Shown piece after piece: positions 26,044 to 35,412 of a stretch of DNA of 64,000 nucleotides. Every line of letters starts with the position of its first letter. Within the stretch, counting starts at the first letter, position 1. This DNA is from Salinibaculum litoreum. GTDB lineage: Archaea > Halobacteriota > Halobacteria > Halobacteriales > Haloarculaceae. Below the pieces are notes generated by a model that did no database searches, was not told the DNA's origin, and was given only the letters and a program-made list of their open reading frames with translations. A program made the translations under genes and the position numbers. The stretch covers positions 2,170,001-2,234,000 of the forward strand of contig CP046866.1 of NCBI GenBank assembly GCA_009789175.1, read 5' to 3'.

Positions 26044-26132
26044 CTCGCGTAATTGCTGACCTGTACACCGGGGCTGCAGTGGAAACGTGGCAGGTCAACA
26101 GGTACTTACACGAGTCGCGGCAATTACCCCTG

Positions 26133-27386
26133 ATGAGCGAGTCCGACGCCGAGCAGACGGACAAACAAAAATACGAGTTCCGGAAGGTCATCGAGGAGCT
26201 CAAGGAATACCGTGGCTCGGGCACACAACTGGTCACTATCTACGTGCCACCCGAGCGTCTTATCAGCGATGTCGCTGCCCACGTCACGCAGGAACACTCC
26301 GAAGCGAGCAACATCAAGTCCAAGGACACCCGGACGAACGTCCAGGACGCGCTGAAAAGCATCAAGGACCGTCTGAAATACTACGACACGAAACCCCCGG
26401 AAAACGGGATGGTGCTGTTTTCGGGTGCGGTCGACACCGGGGGCGGTCGCACTGATATGATAACGGAGGTGCTGGAGAATCCGCCCCGGCCTATCGAGTC
26501 GTTCCGGTATCACTGTGACTCCGAGTTCCTCACGGAGCCACTGGAGGAGATGCTGGCCGACAACGGTCTCTTTGGCCTCGTCGTTCTGGACCGACGGGAG
26601 GCAAACGTCGGCTGGCTCCGGGGCAAGCGGGTCGAACCAGTCAAATCAGCCTCCTCGCTGGTACCGGGCAAACAGCGGAAAGGTGGACAGTCCGCACAGC
26701 GTTTCGCCCGCCTGCGCCTGGAGGCCATCGACAACTTCTATCAGGAAGTCGCCGGGATGGCAAACGACCTCTTCGTCGACCAGCGCCACGAACTCGACGG
26801 CATCCTCGTCGGCGGTCCGTCCCCGACCAAAGACGAGTTCCTGGACGGTGACTATCTGCACCACGAACTCCAGGACATGGTACTCGGGAAGTTCGACGTG
26901 GCCTACACCGACGAATCCGGGCTGTACGACCTCGTCGACGCCGCAAGCGAGGTGCTGGCCGAACACGAAATGCTGGAGGACAAGCAGGTCATGGAGGAGT
27001 TCTTCCAGGAACTCCACGACGGCGACCTGGCAACCTACGGGTTCGAGCCGACGCGCGAGAACCTCGTGATGGGTGCCGTCGACCGCCTGCTTATCAGTGA
27101 AGACCTCCGTCAGGACGTGGCCATCTATGAGTGTGAAAACGGCCACGAAGAGCGGGAGCTACTCGACAACAACGAGAGCGTTTCGGACCACGAGTGCTCA
27201 CGCTGCGGGGCGGAAATCCCCGCAGAGGACGGCGAGCGCGAGGACGCCATCGACCACCTCATGAACATCGCCAATCAGCGTGGCACCGAGACTATTTTCG
27301 TCTCCACTGACTTCGAGAAAGGCGAGCAACTGCTGACTGCCTTCGGTGGTATCGCCGGGCTGTTGCGGTACTCGACCGGCGTCTGA
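26133..27386 (+). CDS. prf1: peptide chain release factor aRF-1
   Basis: Archaeal/eukaryotic-type class I release factor recognising all three stop codons, 417 residues. The NIKS decoding motif is at residues 60-63 (EASNIKSKDTR) and the catalytic GGQ is at 184-186 (KQRKGGQSAQRF). Domain 3 begins around residue 290 and includes a Cys/His cluster (YECENGHEERE ... HECSRCGAEI), a zinc-ribbon-like insertion common in archaea. The start at 26133 fits the family N-terminus (MSESDAEQTDKQKYEFRKV). Followed by a hairpin terminator. Confidence 0.95.
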   Translation: MSESDAEQTDKQKYEFRKVIEELKEYRGSGTQLVTIYVPPERLISDVAAHVTQEHSEASNIKSKDTRTNVQDALKSIKDRLKYYDTKPPENGMVLFSGAVDTGGGRTDMITEVLENPPRPIESFRYHCDSEFLTEPLEEMLADNGLFGLVVLDRREANVGWLRGKRVEPVKSASSLVPGKQRKGGQSAQRFARLRLEAIDNFYQEVAGMANDLFVDQRHELDGILVGGPSPTKDEFLDGDYLHHELQDMVLGKFDVAYTDESGLYDLVDAASEVLAEHEMLEDKQVMEEFFQELHDGDLATYGFEPTRENLVMGAVDRLLISEDLRQDVAIYECENGHEERELLDNNESVSDHECSRCGAEIPAEDGEREDAIDHLMNIANQRGTETIFVSTDFEKGEQLLTAFGGIAGLLRYSTGV

Positions 27387-27469
27387 GGGTGCCGACGTGT
27401 TCAGAAAAACTGAACGGGGGATGTGAGGGGGAAGGACGTTGGGGTGGGGGGGGATTCGCTGTGGGAGAG

Positions 27470-27528
27470 GGTGTCACCGGCTCGGGTGAGACACCGGGTC
27501 GGGACGCGACGCCTCCTGAAAGCGTCGC
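27470..27528 (+). terminator. two hairpins downstream of aRF-1
   Basis: GGTGTC/GACACC (27470-27475 and 27490-27495), then GCGACGC/GCGTCGC (27506-27512 and 27522-27528). The second stem is followed by a T-rich stretch (CTCTCTTGTTGTGATTG). A G-run of about 15 nt lies before them (27440-27453). The rest of 27387-27617 contains no convincing gene. Confidence 0.45.
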
Positions 27529-27617
27529 ACTCTCTTGTTGTGATTGTACTAACCTATTGGTTGTCCCAAATCAGTTGGGTTGTTACCACACTCCGACCGC
27601 CTCGGTGACCGGGACAA

Positions 27618-28010
27618 TCAGAGCAACTGTTCGAGTTGCATGCGCCGACCGGCGAGGTCGACAGCCGGTTCGAGGTTCGGGTCGCGAGCCAGCCGGTCCA
27701 GTACCAACAACGGGTCCGTGCCCGCTCGCTCGACCTCGACGAGCAGGTCGCTAATCTCGCTGCGGTACAGCGCCAGATTCGCGAGCAGACCGACCACGAG
27801 TGCCATCGGAACGGCTGCATCGGGGTTCGAGGGGAAGGCATCGCTGACAGTCTGGAGGTCAGGGACCTCGGCGGGTGGGTCCGGAGCCGGGTGCATCCCG
27901 AGACAGTGCGTACACAGGGAGATACCGGCCTCCTCGCCGGGCAGGAGGGCACGTCGCTCGTCGGCGACCGGCACAGCGACAGTCTCGCTGCCACAGTCGG
28001 GACAGTCCAT
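27618..28010 (-). CDS. haloarchaeal zinc-ribbon protein (DUF6276-like)
   Basis: About 130 residues. The N-terminus has a zinc ribbon: CPDCG at the start and CTHCLGMHPA about 25 residues later. The rest is helical with a hydrophobic stretch (AAVPMALVVGLLANLALYRS) and ends QLEQLL. I take it as the haloarchaeal DUF6276 family. It follows atpD on the same strand after 60 nt, so it may be read from the ATP synthase transcript. An ATG two codons upstream (28016) is also possible. Confidence 0.7.
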   Translation of the reverse strand: MDCPDCGSETVAVPVADERRALLPGEEAGISLCTHCLGMHPAPDPPAEVPDLQTVSDAFPSNPDAAVPMALVVGLLANLALYRSEISDLLVEVERAGTDPLLVLDRLARDPNLEPAVDLAGRRMQLEQLL

Positions 28011-28070
28011 AGGCATGCCTGGCGGGCAACAATGAAAAAACGTCGGAGAGAACGTCGATAGCCCGGCCCG

Positions 28071-28757
28071 TCAGTCGTCGGCAGCGACGGCTTCGACCTC
28101 TTCTTCCTCTTCTTCGCGTTCGGCGCGTTCCTCGGCCTCTTTCTTGGCCTTGATCTTCTTCATCCGGAAGATTTCCTCGCGTTCCTGCTCTTCGAGTTTC
28201 TGCTCGATGTACTCCTGATTCTCGCGGAGGTCGGGCAGCAGCTTGAACTCAAGGGCGTTGACGCGGCGCTTGGTCGTCTCGATTTCCTCGAGCATCTTTT
28301 TCATCGCCGTCTCGACCTCGGCGGCGAGGATTATCTGTTCGAGGAGTTCCTCGTAGGCATCGGCGGCTTCGTCGATACGGGCACTGGTGCCCAGCACACC
28401 GTAGCCACGCTCGTCGAGGTTTTTCTTGACTTTCGAGGACTCGATCTGTGGCACGACCACGCCCATGATGTTTTTGGACTGGGTGGTCAGTTCGGGGTGT
28501 TCTTTGAGTGCTGCGGCCGCGCCCCGGACTGCCACGTCGCCGTCCATCGCGCGTGCCATGTTGATGGCGCGCTGTGCGCGGTCGTAGCTGTCGTCGAGGT
28601 CCTCACGGACATCCTGTGCCTGGTCCAGAATGTCCATGAACTCCATGATGAGGCCGTCGCGTTTCTTCTCCAGGGTGTCGTGGCCCCGCTCGGAGAGCTC
28701 GATGCGGTCCTCGATTTGCATCAAGTTCTTCCGGGTGGGCTTGACGTCCTTCGCCAT
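28071..28757 (-). CDS. atpD: A-type ATP synthase subunit D
   Basis: Central stalk subunit linking the A3B3 head to the membrane rotor. 228 residues, long antiparallel helices: N-terminal [33 protein letters not shown] is the family signature, with [40 protein letters not shown] near the end and a strongly acidic/basic tail. Normally atpD directly follows atpB. Here it is over 3 kb downstream, with the bop-lycopene cyclase-blh genes and a 71-residue protein in between. No second atpD is seen. Confidence 0.95.
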   Translation of the reverse strand: MAKDVKPTRKNLMQIEDRIELSERGHDTLEKKRDGLIMEFMDILDQAQDVREDLDDSYDRAQRAINMARAMDGDVAVRGAAAALKEHPELTTQSKNIMGVVVPQIESSKVKKNLDERGYGVLGTSARIDEAADAYEELLEQIILAAEVETAMKKMLEEIETTKRRVNALEFKLLPDLRENQEYIEQKLEEQEREEIFRMKKIKAKKEAEERAEREEEEEEVEAVAADD

Positions 28758-28783
28758 TACAGGTAGCTATCGGAGCCACTCAG

Positions 28784-28999
28784 TTAATCCTTTTCAGTTT
28801 CGCTGCCGTCAGCGGCTGTTCGCCCGTAGTAGTACTTCGAGGCATAGAACACGCCGGCAGCGGCGACCCACAGCAGGGCAATCGGTCGCGTCACCCCCCG
28901 AATCGTGTAGAACTGGTAGGTGCTGATAGCAAAGAGCAACAGGAGGACAACGCCAAAGGCGTTTCGGGCGCTGCGCAGCACTGTATCGTCGTCGGCCAT
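28784..28999 (-). CDS. small two-helix membrane protein
   Basis: 71 residues with two transmembrane segments (NAFGVVLLLLFAISTYQFY and PIALLWVAAAGVFYASKYYY) and a charged C-terminus (TAADGSETEKD). It lies between blh and atpD, 26 nt before atpD, and should share its transcript. I do not recognise the family. The start at 28999 is chosen over a longer frame because the N-terminal extension is Arg-rich and outside the usual pattern. Confidence 0.6.
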   Translation of the reverse strand: MADDDTVLRSARNAFGVVLLLLFAISTYQFYTIRGVTRPIALLWVAAAGVFYASKYYYGRTAADGSETEKD

Positions 29000-29063
29000 C
29001 GTCCGGGTTTCTCGCCCGGGGACCGTAACGGTACGGATTCGACCGGGCACAGCGACGTGGCGG

Positions 29064-30107
29064 TCACTCCCGGGACGGCCACACCCAGATGCCCTGTTCG
29101 TAGTCCAGTGCCAGCACGACCACCGTATGCGGAAGCGTCAACACGGCGATAGCGACCAGATACAGCCCCGTCGCGCCGGCGAGGGAGCCAGCGGTGGCGG
29201 CTGTCACCGACCACAGCAGGCCGACGAAGCCAAGCGCAAGGACGGTCGGCACCGCAGCTTCGAGGCCAAAGCGGGCAAACGGGCGAAGCCACTGCCACTG
29301 AGCGATGTCCTCGACGGAGCGGTCATCGAGCAGGACGACCCGGGCGATGTGCCGGACCGAGTGCCACAGACAGAAGTAGACGCCGACGGCGAGCACCGGC
29401 GGCACCAGGAGGAAGTAAACCCACAGAAAGGAGCTGTCTGCGGCATCCACACGCCAGCCCCGACGGTCGGTCGCGCGGGCGTACCCGCGCGCGAGCGTGA
29501 TGATGGTAATAGTGCCGAACAGCCCGGCGATAGCCAGCCGCGGTTTCGCGTCGAACACCCACCACGGGCCGACGCTGCCGCCAAAGGGCGCGGCGAAAGT
29601 ATCGAGCACCCGTCGGTAGGCCCCGGGGAAAGCCAGTAGCGGGACGACCATCGGCAGGCCACCGCGAACGACGACGGTCAAGACCTGCTGTGTGAGGTCA
29701 TCAGCGTGGTCGACACCGAAGAGGTCCCGCAGCGCGTAGAGGTCGCCCTGCCCCCAGTGAAACCACGTCAGGAGGATGAAGCCAACGGCGGCGGCGACGG
29801 GCACCAGGAACCACAGCGCGAGATAGGCGACTCCGGCAACCAGATACAGCACAGACACCAGACCGACACCACGAAGGTCGACACGGCCAGTCCGAGCCCG
29901 CGGGAGCGCGACGTAGTCGACTGCACCGTGGGGCATCCCAAAGAGGATGGCACTGGCCACCAGGGGGAGATACCGGTATGTCGTCGGAATCTCACCGGCG
30001 AGCAACGAGAGCGGTACGAGCGCCGCAAGCGGCAGCCAGCCCAGGAGCAACGCTCCTTTGCCGAGTGCAGAGCGGGCGGTCTGGGCGGTGACATCGGTCA
30101 CCCCCAT
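29064..30107 (-). CDS. blh: Brp/Blh-family beta-carotene 15,15'-dioxygenase
   Basis: Membrane enzyme that splits beta-carotene into two retinal molecules for rhodopsins. 347 residues with many hydrophobic helices. The conserved metal-binding histidines are present: His60 in GMPHGAVDY, His117 in TWFHWGQGD, and His249/His253 in CLWHSVRH. Start at 30107, overlapping the lycopene cyclase gene by 10 nt, so translation is probably coupled. Upstream genes supply its substrate (lycopene cyclase) and use its product (bop). This is the haloarchaeal Brp-type enzyme. Confidence 0.9.
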   Translation of the reverse strand: MGVTDVTAQTARSALGKGALLLGWLPLAALVPLSLLAGEIPTTYRYLPLVASAILFGMPHGAVDYVALPRARTGRVDLRGVGLVSVLYLVAGVAYLALWFLVPVAAAVGFILLTWFHWGQGDLYALRDLFGVDHADDLTQQVLTVVVRGGLPMVVPLLAFPGAYRRVLDTFAAPFGGSVGPWWVFDAKPRLAIAGLFGTITIITLARGYARATDRRGWRVDAADSSFLWVYFLLVPPVLAVGVYFCLWHSVRHIARVVLLDDRSVEDIAQWQWLRPFARFGLEAAVPTVLALGFVGLLWSVTAATAGSLAGATGLYLVAIAVLTLPHTVVVLALDYEQGIWVWPSRE

Positions 30108-30823
30108 CGCGCAATCACCCACCGGAGCAAGACGAGCGCCTGAACGACAAAGAGGGAAGTGACAAGAAAGAAAACACCCTCCTCTATCGGGAGACCACCG
30201 ACGGTCAGCCCTGTCGAGTACGTCGACGAGATAGTCCACAACCCCATGTCGATAGCCACGCGGTCGATAGTCGAGAGATACAGCGTCGGGACGGCGACCA
30301 TCACGGCGACGCGACGGCGGATTGTGAGTAGATAGCGCCAGCCTACGCCCCACTGGAGTGCCAGCACCGGCCCGGCCCACACGAGGATGGCACCGAGGTA
30401 GTACAGCCCAGTCGGACCGAAGACGAACAGCAGGCCGACGGCGGAGACGGCAGTCCCCGCGGCGACGCCGCCAAATCGGTCTGACCAGGAGTGGCCGACG
30501 GTCGAGTCGACCGGCCCATCGCGGGCAAACGCCCAGACGCCGACCAGAAGCGACTGGAAGACGACAAAGAGATACTCGCCCAGCGGCATCACCCAGAATC
30601 GAGTGGTGACGACGCCGTCACCGTACCACCAGACGCCGCGGGCGATGAGGTAGTTATCCCACGGCGTCGTGTAGACGAGCGCAAGCCCGACCATGAGTGC
30701 GAGGCCGCCGACCTGCAGTCGAACGGACGGACGCCCCCTGCGGTGGGTGAGAACGGAACCGGCGGCAAGGACAGCCAGTGGGAGACAGACGAAGACAGCG
30801 AGAAAATCGAGATAGGTGACCAT
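30098..30823 (-). CDS. crtY: lycopene beta-cyclase (CrtYc/CrtYd-type fusion)
   Basis: 241-residue membrane protein made of two homologous lycopene-cyclase domains. The first carries TTPWDNYLIARGVWWYGDG and MPLGEYLFVVFQSLLVG; the second repeats the logic with TLYLSTIDRVAIDMGLWTIS and LPIEEGVFFLVTSLFVVQAL. It converts lycopene to beta-carotene, the substrate of Blh. Located between bop and blh on the same strand, 45 nt after the bop stop. Single-protein heterodimeric-type cyclases are known from haloarchaea (crtY). Confidence 0.9.
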   Translation of the reverse strand: MVTYLDFLAVFVCLPLAVLAAGSVLTHRRGRPSVRLQVGGLALMVGLALVYTTPWDNYLIARGVWWYGDGVVTTRFWVMPLGEYLFVVFQSLLVGVWAFARDGPVDSTVGHSWSDRFGGVAAGTAVSAVGLLFVFGPTGLYYLGAILVWAGPVLALQWGVGWRYLLTIRRRVAVMVAVPTLYLSTIDRVAIDMGLWTISSTYSTGLTVGGLPIEEGVFFLVTSLFVVQALVLLRWVIARWG

Positions 30824-30868
30824 GTGGAACGTCTACACAGAAAAACGCGTGGGGGTTATGTCTCCCGG

Positions 30869-31654
30869 TCAGTCAGCGGCTTCCGCGCTCGCACCGGCCC
30901 CTGCTGCGTCCAGCGCTTCACGGCTGGACAGCAGGATGATACCGAAGCCAATCTTCGCCGTCAGGTCGAGCACTGCGAATCCGGCAGTCTCGACACCGAG
31001 GCCGATTGCGCCCAGTCCCTCAGTCCCGACAAGCCACCAGACCGGGTACACCAGCCAGATGACGACGATGAGGTTGCGCAACGTCTTGAACTTCGACGTC
31101 GCTTCACCCCCGAGGGACGCGGCTTTGTCCGTCAGGCTACCGAACAGCAGGTACAGCAACACGAGCAGGAAGCCCGTGGAGACGCCCCACCAGATGAGGC
31201 GCTGGACTTCGACACCGACTGCTGCGGACCCGACGACACCGGCACCGTCGCCGGTCAGCGTCGCCAGCGCGCCCGTGCCAATCATCGCGGCGTCAAGTCC
31301 AACAAGCGTCGTCAGTTCGTTGCGGGTCGCCCCGGCGAGCAAGCCGAGGTCAAGCAACAGCAACGGCGTCGTGAAGAACCAGTCCGTGTATCTGGCCCAG
31401 TAGATGGCCTTTGCCTCGCCATCCACCATTATCTCCGTCACACCGTAGCCCAGTGCCATCGCCAGGTAATTCACGAACGCGATTGCCGCGATGAATATCG
31501 TGACGATGAAAAACTCCTGCATCCGCTCGTTTTTCTCTCCCCAACCCTTCGCGATGAAGTACAACATCCCGACGAACATACCCACTGTGCCAACCCACAG
31601 GGACGATTCAACCAGTTGTGTTACCTCGCTTTCGACCATGGTACATCCTGACAT
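30869..31654 (-). CDS. bop: bacteriorhodopsin, light-driven proton pump
   Basis: Seven-helix retinal protein, 261 residues. The helix C motif [15 protein letters not shown] carries Arg88, Asp91 (proton acceptor, D85 of bacteriorhodopsin), the Thr89-equivalent and Asp102 (donor, D96). Asp121 matches D115, Glu212 and Glu222 match the release pair E194/E204, Asp230 matches D212, and the Schiff-base lysine is Lys234 (DLTAK). With Asp at both 85 and 96 it is an outward proton pump, not a halorhodopsin or sensory type. The start at 31654 or 31639 (MVESEVTQ) is undecided. Own promoter region (31655-31909) upstream. It lies between atpB and atpD. Confidence 0.94.
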   Translation of the reverse strand: MSGCTMVESEVTQLVESSLWVGTVGMFVGMLYFIAKGWGEKNERMQEFFIVTIFIAAIAFVNYLAMALGYGVTEIMVDGEAKAIYWARYTDWFFTTPLLLLDLGLLAGATRNELTTLVGLDAAMIGTGALATLTGDGAGVVGSAAVGVEVQRLIWWGVSTGFLLVLLYLLFGSLTDKAASLGGEATSKFKTLRNLIVVIWLVYPVWWLVGTEGLGAIGLGVETAGFAVLDLTAKIGFGIILLSSREALDAAGAGASAEAAD

Positions 31655-31909
31655 AAGGAAACAAGATAGTTAGGGAGTTCGCCAAATCTATTAGGTATCA
31701 TCCTGCAATTCTCGCAGCTTGTGCCTCCCAGTGACGTTCGCGAGACGGTTCAGACAGGTGAGACACGCGACTGATAGTCAGAATGTCGAAATGATGCAGT
31801 GCCTGGTTCGCAGGCCACGGACTGCAGCGACTACTGTTGCGAGCGGTCAAAGGGCAGGCTACTGCAAACGGTCCAGCGAAGAAATCAGGGAGAGAGTGAC
31901 AACCGAGTG
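31655..31909 (-). promoter_or_regulatory. atpB-bop intergenic region with candidate bop promoter
   Basis: 255 nt between the atpB stop and bop. On the minus strand a TATA-like CTAATAGAT is centred about 35 nt before the ATG at 31654, and a weaker CTAACTATC sits about 28 nt before the ATG at 31639. No hairpin terminator for the atp transcript is obvious, so read-through from atpB into bop is conceivable. No gene is seen. Confidence 0.35.
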
Positions 31910-33319
31910 TTAGGCTTCGACGGTCTCGGCTTCGTCGTCGGTGTAGTACTCCTCGATGTTCTCCTCGTCGACGCGGTTGAGTTCCTCACGCGGGAGCATC
32001 GAGAGCAGGTCCCAGCCAATCGAGAGGGTCTCCTCGATGTCACGGTTGGTGTCATAGCCCTGCTGGACGAACTCCTCTTCGAAGCGGTCTGCGAAGTCCA
32101 GGTACTTGTTGTCACGCTCGGAGAGCGCTTCGCGACCGACGATGTTGACGAGGTCACGCAGGTCCTCACCCTCTGCGTAGGCGGCGTAAATCTGGTCGGA
32201 GACGCCACCGTGGTCGCCACGGGTCAGGCCTTCACCGATACCGTCGTCCATCAGCCGTGAGAGGCTGGGCAGGACGTTGACCGGGGGCTCCACGCCCTGA
32301 CTGTTCAGGTCGCGGTCGATGAGAATCTGCCCCTCGGTAATGTAGCCCGTCAGGTCCGGGATGGGGTGGGTGATGTCGTCGCTGGGCATCGTCAGGATGG
32401 GAATCTGCGTGACAGACCCCTCCTCGCCCTTGATACGACCGGCGCGCTCGTAGAGCTGTGCGAGGTCAGTGTACATGTATCCGGGGTAGCCACGACGACC
32501 CGGGACCTCCTCGCGTGCCGCACCGATTTCACGCAGGGCCTCACAGTAGTTGGTCATGTCCGTCAGGATGACCAGAACGTGATAGCCCTTGTCGAAGGCG
32601 AGGTACTCGGCGGTGGTCAGTGCGAGCCGCGGCGTGACCGTCCGCTCGACTGCGGGGTCGTCCGCGAGGTTCATGAAGACGACAGAGCGCTCAAGCGCAC
32701 CGGTGCGCTCGAAGTCGTCCATGAACTCGTTTGCCTCTTCGGCGGTGATACCCATCGCGCCGAAGATGACTGCGAACTCACTGCCGTCGTCGTCGCCGCC
32801 GTCCTCTTCCTCCGGGACGGTCGCCTGCCGTGCAATCTGGAGTGCGAGGTCGTTGTGGGGCAGACCCGACCCGGAGAAGATCGGGAGCTTCTGGCCGCGG
32901 ACGAGCGTGTTCATGCCGTCGATGGCCGACACACCCGTCTGAATGAACTCCTCGGGGTACTCCCGGGAGTAGGGGTTGATTGCCTCGCCGACGATGTCCC
33001 GGCGCTCGTCCGGGACGATGTCGGGGCCGCCGTCGATGGGGTTGCCCGACCCGTCGAGCACCCGCCCGAGGAGGTCCTCGGTGACGGGCATCTTCATGGT
33101 CTCGCCGAGGAAGCGAACGGACGAATCGCGGTCGATGCCGCCCGTCCCCTCGAAGGTCTGAATGGCCACGTGGTCACTCGCACTGTCGAGGACCTGGCCA
33201 CGGCGAATCTCGCCGTCAGTGGTCTCGATTTCGACAATCTCGTCGTAGCCGACGGGTTCGTCCGTCTCGACGAAGACCAGCGGTCCGCTGATTTCCGTGA
33301 TAGTTTGATACTCTTTCAT
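31910..33319 (-). CDS. atpB: A-type ATP synthase subunit B
   Basis: Non-catalytic/regulatory head subunit, 469 residues. N-terminal beta-barrel domain ([20 protein letters not shown]), [21 protein letters not shown] at the nucleotide-site position (the P-loop is degenerate, as normal for B), [28 protein letters not shown], and [21 protein letters not shown]. Follows atpA after 3 nt. On the 3' side the expected next gene would be atpD, but bop follows. Confidence 0.96.
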   Translation of the reverse strand: MKEYQTITEISGPLVFVETDEPVGYDEIVEIETTDGEIRRGQVLDSASDHVAIQTFEGTGGIDRDSSVRFLGETMKMPVTEDLLGRVLDGSGNPIDGGPDIVPDERRDIVGEAINPYSREYPEEFIQTGVSAIDGMNTLVRGQKLPIFSGSGLPHNDLALQIARQATVPEEEDGGDDDGSEFAVIFGAMGITAEEANEFMDDFERTGALERSVVFMNLADDPAVERTVTPRLALTTAEYLAFDKGYHVLVILTDMTNYCEALREIGAAREEVPGRRGYPGYMYTDLAQLYERAGRIKGEEGSVTQIPILTMPSDDITHPIPDLTGYITEGQILIDRDLNSQGVEPPVNVLPSLSRLMDDGIGEGLTRGDHGGVSDQIYAAYAEGEDLRDLVNIVGREALSERDNKYLDFADRFEEEFVQQGYDTNRDIEETLSIGWDLLSMLPREELNRVDEENIEEYYTDDEAETVEA

Positions 33320-33322
33320 TGT

Positions 33323-35089
33323 TTAGTACAGGGAGCGAAGCTCCTCGGTGATGTCGTCTTCCAGTTCCGCGACGAACTCCTCGGCCTCGTCGTCCGGCGT
33401 CGTGCCGATACGGTTCAGCCGCGGGAGCGAATCGATGTCCGTAATCTCGTCGACCGGGACGCCCGCATCCAGCGCGTCGAAGGCCTCGTCGTTGAACGTC
33501 TTGATTGCGCCGAGAATCTCGTAGGTCTTCTCCGGCGGGCAGTAGCGGTCAACGTCGTGCAGGGCGTTTTGCTGGAGCCACGCCTCCTTGAGGAAGCGGG
33601 CGACTTCCAGGGTGAGCTGCTGGTCTTCCGGCAGGGCGTCCTTCCCGACGAGCTGGACAATCTCCTGCAGTTCGCCCTCCTCGTCGAGTACGTCGATAGC
33701 CCACTGGCGCTGTTCGGGCCAGTCGTCCGCGACGTTGTCCGTGAACCACGGGTCCAGCTGGTCGCGGTACAGGGAGTAGGACTCGTCCCAGTTGATAGCC
33801 GGGAAGTGCCGACGCTCTGCGAGGTCGGCGTCGAGCGCCCAGAACGTCTTCACGATACGCAGCGTGTTCTGGGTGACCGGCTCCGAGAAGTCCCCGCCCG
33901 GCGGCGAAACTGCGCCGATGACGGACACTGACCCTTCGGTGCCGTTGATGTTCTCGAAGTAGCCAGCGCGCTCGTAGAACTCGCTGAGACGCGCGGCGAG
34001 GTACGCGGGATAGCCCTCCTCACCGGGCATCTCTTCGAGACGGGAGGAGATCTCCCGCATGGCCTCTGCCCACCGCGAGGTGGAGTCTGCCATCAGCGCC
34101 ACGTCGTAACCCATGTCACGGTAGAACTCCGCGATGGTGATACCCGTGTACACGCAGGACTCCCGCGCTGCGACGGGCATGTTCGACGTGTTCGCGATGA
34201 GGCAGGTCCGGGCCATCAGGTCGTTACCCGTCTGTGGGTCCGGAAGCTCCGGGAAGTCGTCGATGACTTCCGTCATCTCGTTGCCCCGTTCGCCACAGCC
34301 GATGTAGACGACGATGTCGGCGTCGGCGAACTTCGCCAGGGACTGCTGGGCGACCGTCTTGCCCGACCCGAAGGGACCGGGAATCGCCGCCGTCCCGCCT
34401 TTCGCGAGCGGGAACAGCCCGTCGAGGATGCGCTGACCCGACGTGAGCGGTTCGGTCGGAGTCTGCTTGTCAACAGTTGGACGGGCCTCACGGACCGGCC
34501 ACTCCTGGCGCATCTGAATCTCCTCACCGTTGTCGAGTTCGACGACCGTCTCCTCGACAGTGAAGTTGCCGGACTCGACGCTGACGACCTCGCCACCCTC
34601 GTAATCGGGCGGGACCATCACTTTGTGGTCGATACTGGCCGTCTCGGGGACGATACCGACGATGTCGCCGGATTCGACCTCGTCACCCTCGGAGACTTCG
34701 GGTTCGAACTCCCAGGTCTTCTCCAGGTCGATACCCGGTGAGTCGACACCACGGTCGAGGAAGGCCGACCCCATCTTCTCCTCGAGGACATCCAGCGGGC
34801 GCTGGACGCCGTCGTAAATGGAGTCGAGCATCCCCGGCCCGAGGTCGACCGACAGGGGCGCACCCGTCGACTCGACGGGTTCGCCCGGCGAGACCCCGGA
34901 GGTCTCCTCGTACACCTGAATCGTGGTCAGGTTCCCTTCGATTTCGATAACTTCGCCCATCAGGCCCTCGTGACCGACGTAGACAACGTCGTTCATCCGC
35001 GCGCCCAAATCCTTCGCAGTCACGACCGGGCCACTTACGCTCTCGATGACGCCGTCTTCACGGACGTCAGACTCTGTTGCTTGACTCAT
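33323..35089 (-). CDS. atpA: A-type ATP synthase catalytic subunit A
   Basis: 588 residues. Walker A GPFGSGKT is at 238-245. The bulge domain insertion (about 115-195, [18 protein letters not shown]) marks A-type subunit [21 protein letters not shown], the Glu/Arg region [19 protein letters not shown], and [20 protein letters not shown] are present. No intein. Catalyses ATP synthesis from the proton gradient. Starts 2 nt after the atpF stop. Confidence 0.97.
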   Translation of the reverse strand: MSQATESDVREDGVIESVSGPVVTAKDLGARMNDVVYVGHEGLMGEVIEIEGNLTTIQVYEETSGVSPGEPVESTGAPLSVDLGPGMLDSIYDGVQRPLDVLEEKMGSAFLDRGVDSPGIDLEKTWEFEPEVSEGDEVESGDIVGIVPETASIDHKVMVPPDYEGGEVVSVESGNFTVEETVVELDNGEEIQMRQEWPVREARPTVDKQTPTEPLTSGQRILDGLFPLAKGGTAAIPGPFGSGKTVAQQSLAKFADADIVVYIGCGERGNEMTEVIDDFPELPDPQTGNDLMARTCLIANTSNMPVAARESCVYTGITIAEFYRDMGYDVALMADSTSRWAEAMREISSRLEEMPGEEGYPAYLAARLSEFYERAGYFENINGTEGSVSVIGAVSPPGGDFSEPVTQNTLRIVKTFWALDADLAERRHFPAINWDESYSLYRDQLDPWFTDNVADDWPEQRQWAIDVLDEEGELQEIVQLVGKDALPEDQQLTLEVARFLKEAWLQQNALHDVDRYCPPEKTYEILGAIKTFNDEAFDALDAGVPVDEITDIDSLPRLNRIGTTPDDEAEEFVAELEDDITEELRSLY

Positions 35090-35091
35090 GG

Positions 35092-35412
35092 TTATTCCTC
35101 CATCAGGTCGATACCGATGGCTCGTTTGATCTGCTCTCGCAGGCCGCTGCTTCCTGCACCGCCACCCAGCGTCACCAGCACGGGGTCGACGCTCGTCTCG
35201 ACATCCTCACGAACACCGCGGGAGAGATGGTTGAGGTCCTCGTCGTGCATCACGACGATACCCACGTCGTCATCGGCGAGCATCTCGCTTACTGCATCGT
35301 CGAGTTGCTCGTCTTTCTCGTCGTCGTCAACCTCCGCGAACCGGCGGACGCCAGCGAGGCGGAAGCCGGTGGTGAAATCCGGTGCGCCGACGACTGCTAT
35401 CTCCTGGCTCAT
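35092..35412 (-). CDS. atpF: A-type ATP synthase subunit F
   Basis: 106 residues, the small Rossmann-like central-stalk subunit. [25 protein letters not shown] is the family start, with [20 protein letters not shown] and the basic-acidic C-terminus. Its start overlaps the atpC stop by 4 nt (translational coupling). Confidence 0.94.
   Translation of the reverse strand: MSQEIAVVGAPDFTTGFRLAGVRRFAEVDDDEKDEQLDDAVSEMLADDDVGIVVMHDEDLNHLSRGVREDVETSVDPVLVTLGGGAGSSGLREQIKRAIGIDLMEE

Noticed and set aside
27389-27754. Plus-strand frame after aRF-1 starting MPTCSEKLNG
   Set aside because: It runs over the aRF-1 terminator hairpins and a G-run, then antisense to the zinc-ribbon gene. It is low complexity.
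30869-31654. bop read as halorhodopsin or sensory rhodopsin
   Set aside because: Asp is present at both the acceptor (Asp91) and donor (Asp102) positions, and Glu at the release pair, as in proton pumps; halorhodopsin has Thr at the acceptor position.
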